The notes below the pieces were generated by a model. It ran no database searches. It had not been told where the DNA came from and saw only the letters and a list, made by a program, of their open reading frames with translations. A program made the position numbers and the translations under genes. 7,433 nt of DNA from an uncultured Selenomonadales bacterium (GTDB lineage Bacteria > Bacillota > Negativicutes > Selenomonadales > Selenomonadaceae), in assembly GCA_937915885.1 (NCBI GenBank), contig CALGGP010000315.1, forward strand, positions 1 through 7,433, in the 5' to 3' direction. Shown here in pieces: positions 5,551 to 7,433 of the stretch. Each line of letters begins with the position of its first letter. Position 1 is the first letter of the stretch.

Positions 5551-5711
5551 CGCCCATTCTTGGCAGGCAAGCCTGTCGACCTTCGGAGCAAAAAAAATGA
5601 CGGGCGCCGAGTTCGACGGGCGGGAGCGCGACCCATAAATATTATCCGATCGCCCAGGCTTGGCAGTCGAGTCTGTCAACTTTCGGAGCAGAAAAAAAAT
5701 GACGGGCGCCG
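5551..5711 (+). repeat. Direct repeat of about 58 bp with a 100-bp period, interleaved with a partial 77-bp element
   Basis: Segment 5551-5608 recurs at 5651-5711. Both begin CGCCCA, carry CTTGGCAG, then a CTGTC and TTCGGAGCA block, a run of eight A (interrupted by one G in the second copy: CAGAAAAAAAATGACGGG), and ATGACGGGCGCC. A short hairpin (GGCAGGC with GCCTGTC, 5562-5577) is clear in the first copy and weaker in the second. Between the copies, 5602-5643 is the right half of a 77-bp element with its CATAAATATT tail. The composite period is 100 bp, which suggests duplication of a composite unit. No gene is supported. Confidence 0.7.
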
Positions 5712-5780
5712 CCGACGCGGGTGGGAACCACCGACTCCGTTGGGCGCCGACATTGGGAGGCTGGAGCGGCGGCGGCGCCT
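5704..5780 (+). repeat. 77-bp palindromic element next to the glnS ribosome-binding site (copy D3)
   Basis: GGCGCCGCCG (5705-5714) is the exact reverse complement of CGGCGGCGCC (5770-5779); one G-U pair extends it to 77 bp. The GGGTGGGAACC block and central TTGGGCGCCGAC core are conserved. It is followed by CATAAAAAAA. It ends only 11 bases before the glnS Shine-Dalgarno sequence, so the glnS transcript may carry a large GC-rich hairpin near its start. Confidence 0.8.
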
Positions 5781-5790
5781 CATAAAAAAA

Positions 5791-5807
5791 TGGAGAGGAA
5801 AAATTTT
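5791..5807 (+). promoter_or_regulatory. glnS ribosome-binding site
   Basis: GGAGAGG (5792-5798) lies nine bases upstream of the ATG at 5808 and fixes the glnS start. No convincing glnS promoter is visible in 5408-5790; TATTAT at 5640-5645 resembles a -10 but lacks a -35. Confidence 0.75.
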
Positions 5808-7390
5808 ATGGCAAATAATTTCATTCAGAACATCATCGACGACGATCTCCGCGCGGGTAAATTCCCCGATGGCATTCATACTCGTTTTCCGCCCGAGCCC
5901 AACGGTTATCTCCACATCGGACATGCAAAATCCGTCTGCCTCAACTTCGGGCTCGCGCAAAAAAATCATGGGCTTTGCAATCTCCGCTTCGACGACACCA
6001 ATCCGACCAAAGAGGACGTCGAGTACGTCGATTCGATCCAAGAGGATATCAAATGGCTCGGCTTCGATTGGGACGATCGAATGTTTTATGCCTCCGACTA
6101 CTTTCAAAAGCTCTTCGATTATGCCGTCGAGCTGATCAAGCACAATCTCGCTTACGTCGACGACTCGAGCGCCGATCAAATTCGTCAGATGCGCGGCACT
6201 TTGACCGAGCCCGGCGTCGAAAGTCCGTTCCGCAATCGCTCCATCGATGAAAATCTCGAGCTCTTCAATCGAATGAAGGCGGGCGAATTTCCCGACGGCG
6301 CCCGCGTCCTTCGCGCCAAAATCGATATGGCATCGCCGAACATGAACATGCGCGATCCCGTCATCTATCGAATCGCGCACGTCTCGCATCATCGCACGGG
6401 CGATCAGTGGTGCATTTATCCGATGTACGACTTCGCGCACCCGTTGAGCGACGCGATCGAGCACATCACGCACTCGGTTTGCACGCTCGAATTTGAGGCG
6501 CATCGACCGTTTTATGATTGGTTGCTCGACGCGCTTGACTTCGATCCGAATGACCGCCCGCGGCAGATTGAGTTTGCGCGGCTCGACCTCACGAACACGA
6601 TCACGAGTAAGCGGAAGTTGCGTCAATTGGTCGAGGAAGGTTACGTGCGCGGCTGGGACGATCCGCGCATGCCGACGTTGAGCGGGCTGCGTCGACGCGG
6701 TTTCACTCCGACGGCGATCAAAAATTTCTGTGAGGAGATCGGAGTGGCGAAGGCAAATTCGCTGGTCGATATCGCGATGCTCGAGCATGAAGTTCGAGAC
6801 GATCTCAATCGGAACGCCGATCGTGTAATGGCGGTGCTCAATCCGTTGAAAGTGGTGTTGACGAATGTTGATGGCGTCGAGCAATTGACGGCGGAAAATC
6901 ATCCCGAGCGCGAAGACATTCGGACGATTCCGTTTGCTCGAGAGATTTACATCGAACGCGAAGATTTTATGGAGGACGCGCCGAAGAAATTTTTCCGTCT
7001 CAAGCCCGGCGGCGAGGTTCGTCTCAAGCATGCGTATATTATCAGATGCGACGAAGTTGTCAAAGACGACGGGGGCAATGTGGTCGAATTGCGTTGCACG
7101 ATTGATCCCGAGTCGAAGTCGGGCGGAGCGACCGCCAATCGCAAAGTCAAGGGGACGATCCATTGGGTGGCGGCTGATTATGCGCTCCGCGCGGAGGTGC
7201 GGCTGTATGATTATCTGCTCAAAAATGATGCGGCGGGCGAAGATTTTATAGCGTCGCTCAATCCCGAGTCGCTGGTCGTGATCGAAAACGCGTTGATCGA
7301 GCCGAGTGTTAAGGGAGCGGCGCCGTTGACGCGGTATCAATTTTTGCGGACGGGATATTTTGTGGTCGATTACGATTCGACGGAAGAAAA
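5808..7390 (+). CDS. glnS: Glutamine--tRNA ligase (GlnRS), 3' end replaced by adapter
   Basis: GlnRS is a cytoplasmic class I synthetase that charges tRNA-Gln directly with glutamine using ATP. The protein aligns end to end with E. coli GlnRS. RFPPEPNGYLHIGHAKS gives the HIGH motif at residues 36-39. FDDTNPTKEDVEYVDSIQED (from 61) and YPMYDFAHPLSDAIEHITHS form the glutamine and ATP pocket. ITSKRK (265-270) is the KMSKS equivalent, with Thr where E. coli has Met. GWDDPRMPTLSGLRRRG leads into the stem-contact region, and the anticodon-binding beta-barrels follow. Native sequence ends near residue 527 (DSTEEK). The frame stays open to 7433, but codons 529-542 are adapter-derived. About 25 C-terminal residues are missing compared with the 554-aa E. 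coli enzyme. GlnRS indicates a direct Gln-tRNA charging route, possibly alongside GatCAB. Confidence 0.96.
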
Positions 7391-7433
7391 AGATCGGAAG
7401 AGCACACGTCTGAACTCCAGTCACGATCAGACC
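7391..7433 (+). other. Illumina TruSeq adapter contamination
   Basis: From 7391 the sequence reads AGATCGGAAGAGCACACGTC and continues TGAACTCCAGTCAC to 7424. This matches the standard TruSeq read-through adapter from memory. GATCAG (7425-7430), which equals a known six-base TruSeq index, and three further bases follow. Translated forward it gives the familiar artefact DRKSTRLNSSH, and in reverse MTGVQTCALPI. The glnS homology stops exactly at this join. These bases are technical, not genomic. Confidence 0.97.

Noticed and set aside
5560..6135. 191-aa plus-strand open frame running into glnS
   Set aside because: The first half is repeat-derived and the second half is glnS in the wrong frame. 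The ATG lies inside the direct repeat.
5676..7424. 582-aa open frame on the minus strand
   Set aside because: It is antisense to glnS, and its first residues MTGVQTCALPI are translated adapter. It lacks family features and exists because of the codon bias of glnS on the other strand.

Overview
The window is a contig end from a bacterium of roughly 50% G+C. It holds five protein-coding genes in two divergent blocks, with unusually long intergenic stretches filled with repeats. The order recF, a DUF721/DciA-like gene, then gyrB is the classic gene set beside the replication origin. DUF721 occupies the slot between recF and gyrB that the small yaaB gene holds in Bacillus. GyrB is of the short type, without the large insert of enterobacterial GyrB, and reads LPLRGKILN as in Firmicutes-type enzymes. 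A TIGR04076-family gene and a GlnRS are also present. I infer an uncultured Negativicutes (Selenomonas-like) bacterium; this is a moderate-confidence guess from protein flavour and gene order, not a proven placement.

Layout: 1-79 is a truncated copy of a 77-bp palindromic repeat. gyrB (100-2145, minus) follows. 2146-2641 is almost entirely repeats: one inverted 77-bp element and a four-unit mosaic tandem array ending just before the dciA stop codon. dciA-like (2642-3538, minus) and recF (3543-4655, minus) are tightly coupled. 4656-4870 is a divergent regulatory region. It contains a strong plus-strand promoter overlapped by a Fur-box-like palindrome, a predicted RNA of about 80 nt ending in an intrinsic terminator, and then a second plus-strand promoter with a ribosome-binding site for a TIGR04076-family gene (4871-5407, plus). 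5408-5807 is again repeats. glnS starts at 5808 (plus) and runs off the end.

The last 43 bases (7391-7433) are not genomic: they match the Illumina TruSeq read adapter plus an index. They replace the last 25 or so codons of glnS, and proteins predicted here carry artefactual adapter peptides.

How it works together: RecF (recombinational repair at gaps), the DciA-like protein (replicative-helicase loading) and GyrB (supercoiling) form a DNA-replication and repair block transcribed leftward. The usual dnaA-dnaN genes are not directly upstream of recF, so the locus has been rearranged relative to the common order. The most interesting candidate is the putative small RNA at 4724-4806. Its promoter carries a Fur-type box, its 5' end is a perfect hairpin, and it exposes a CU-rich seven-base segment complementary to the ribosome-binding site of the downstream gene.
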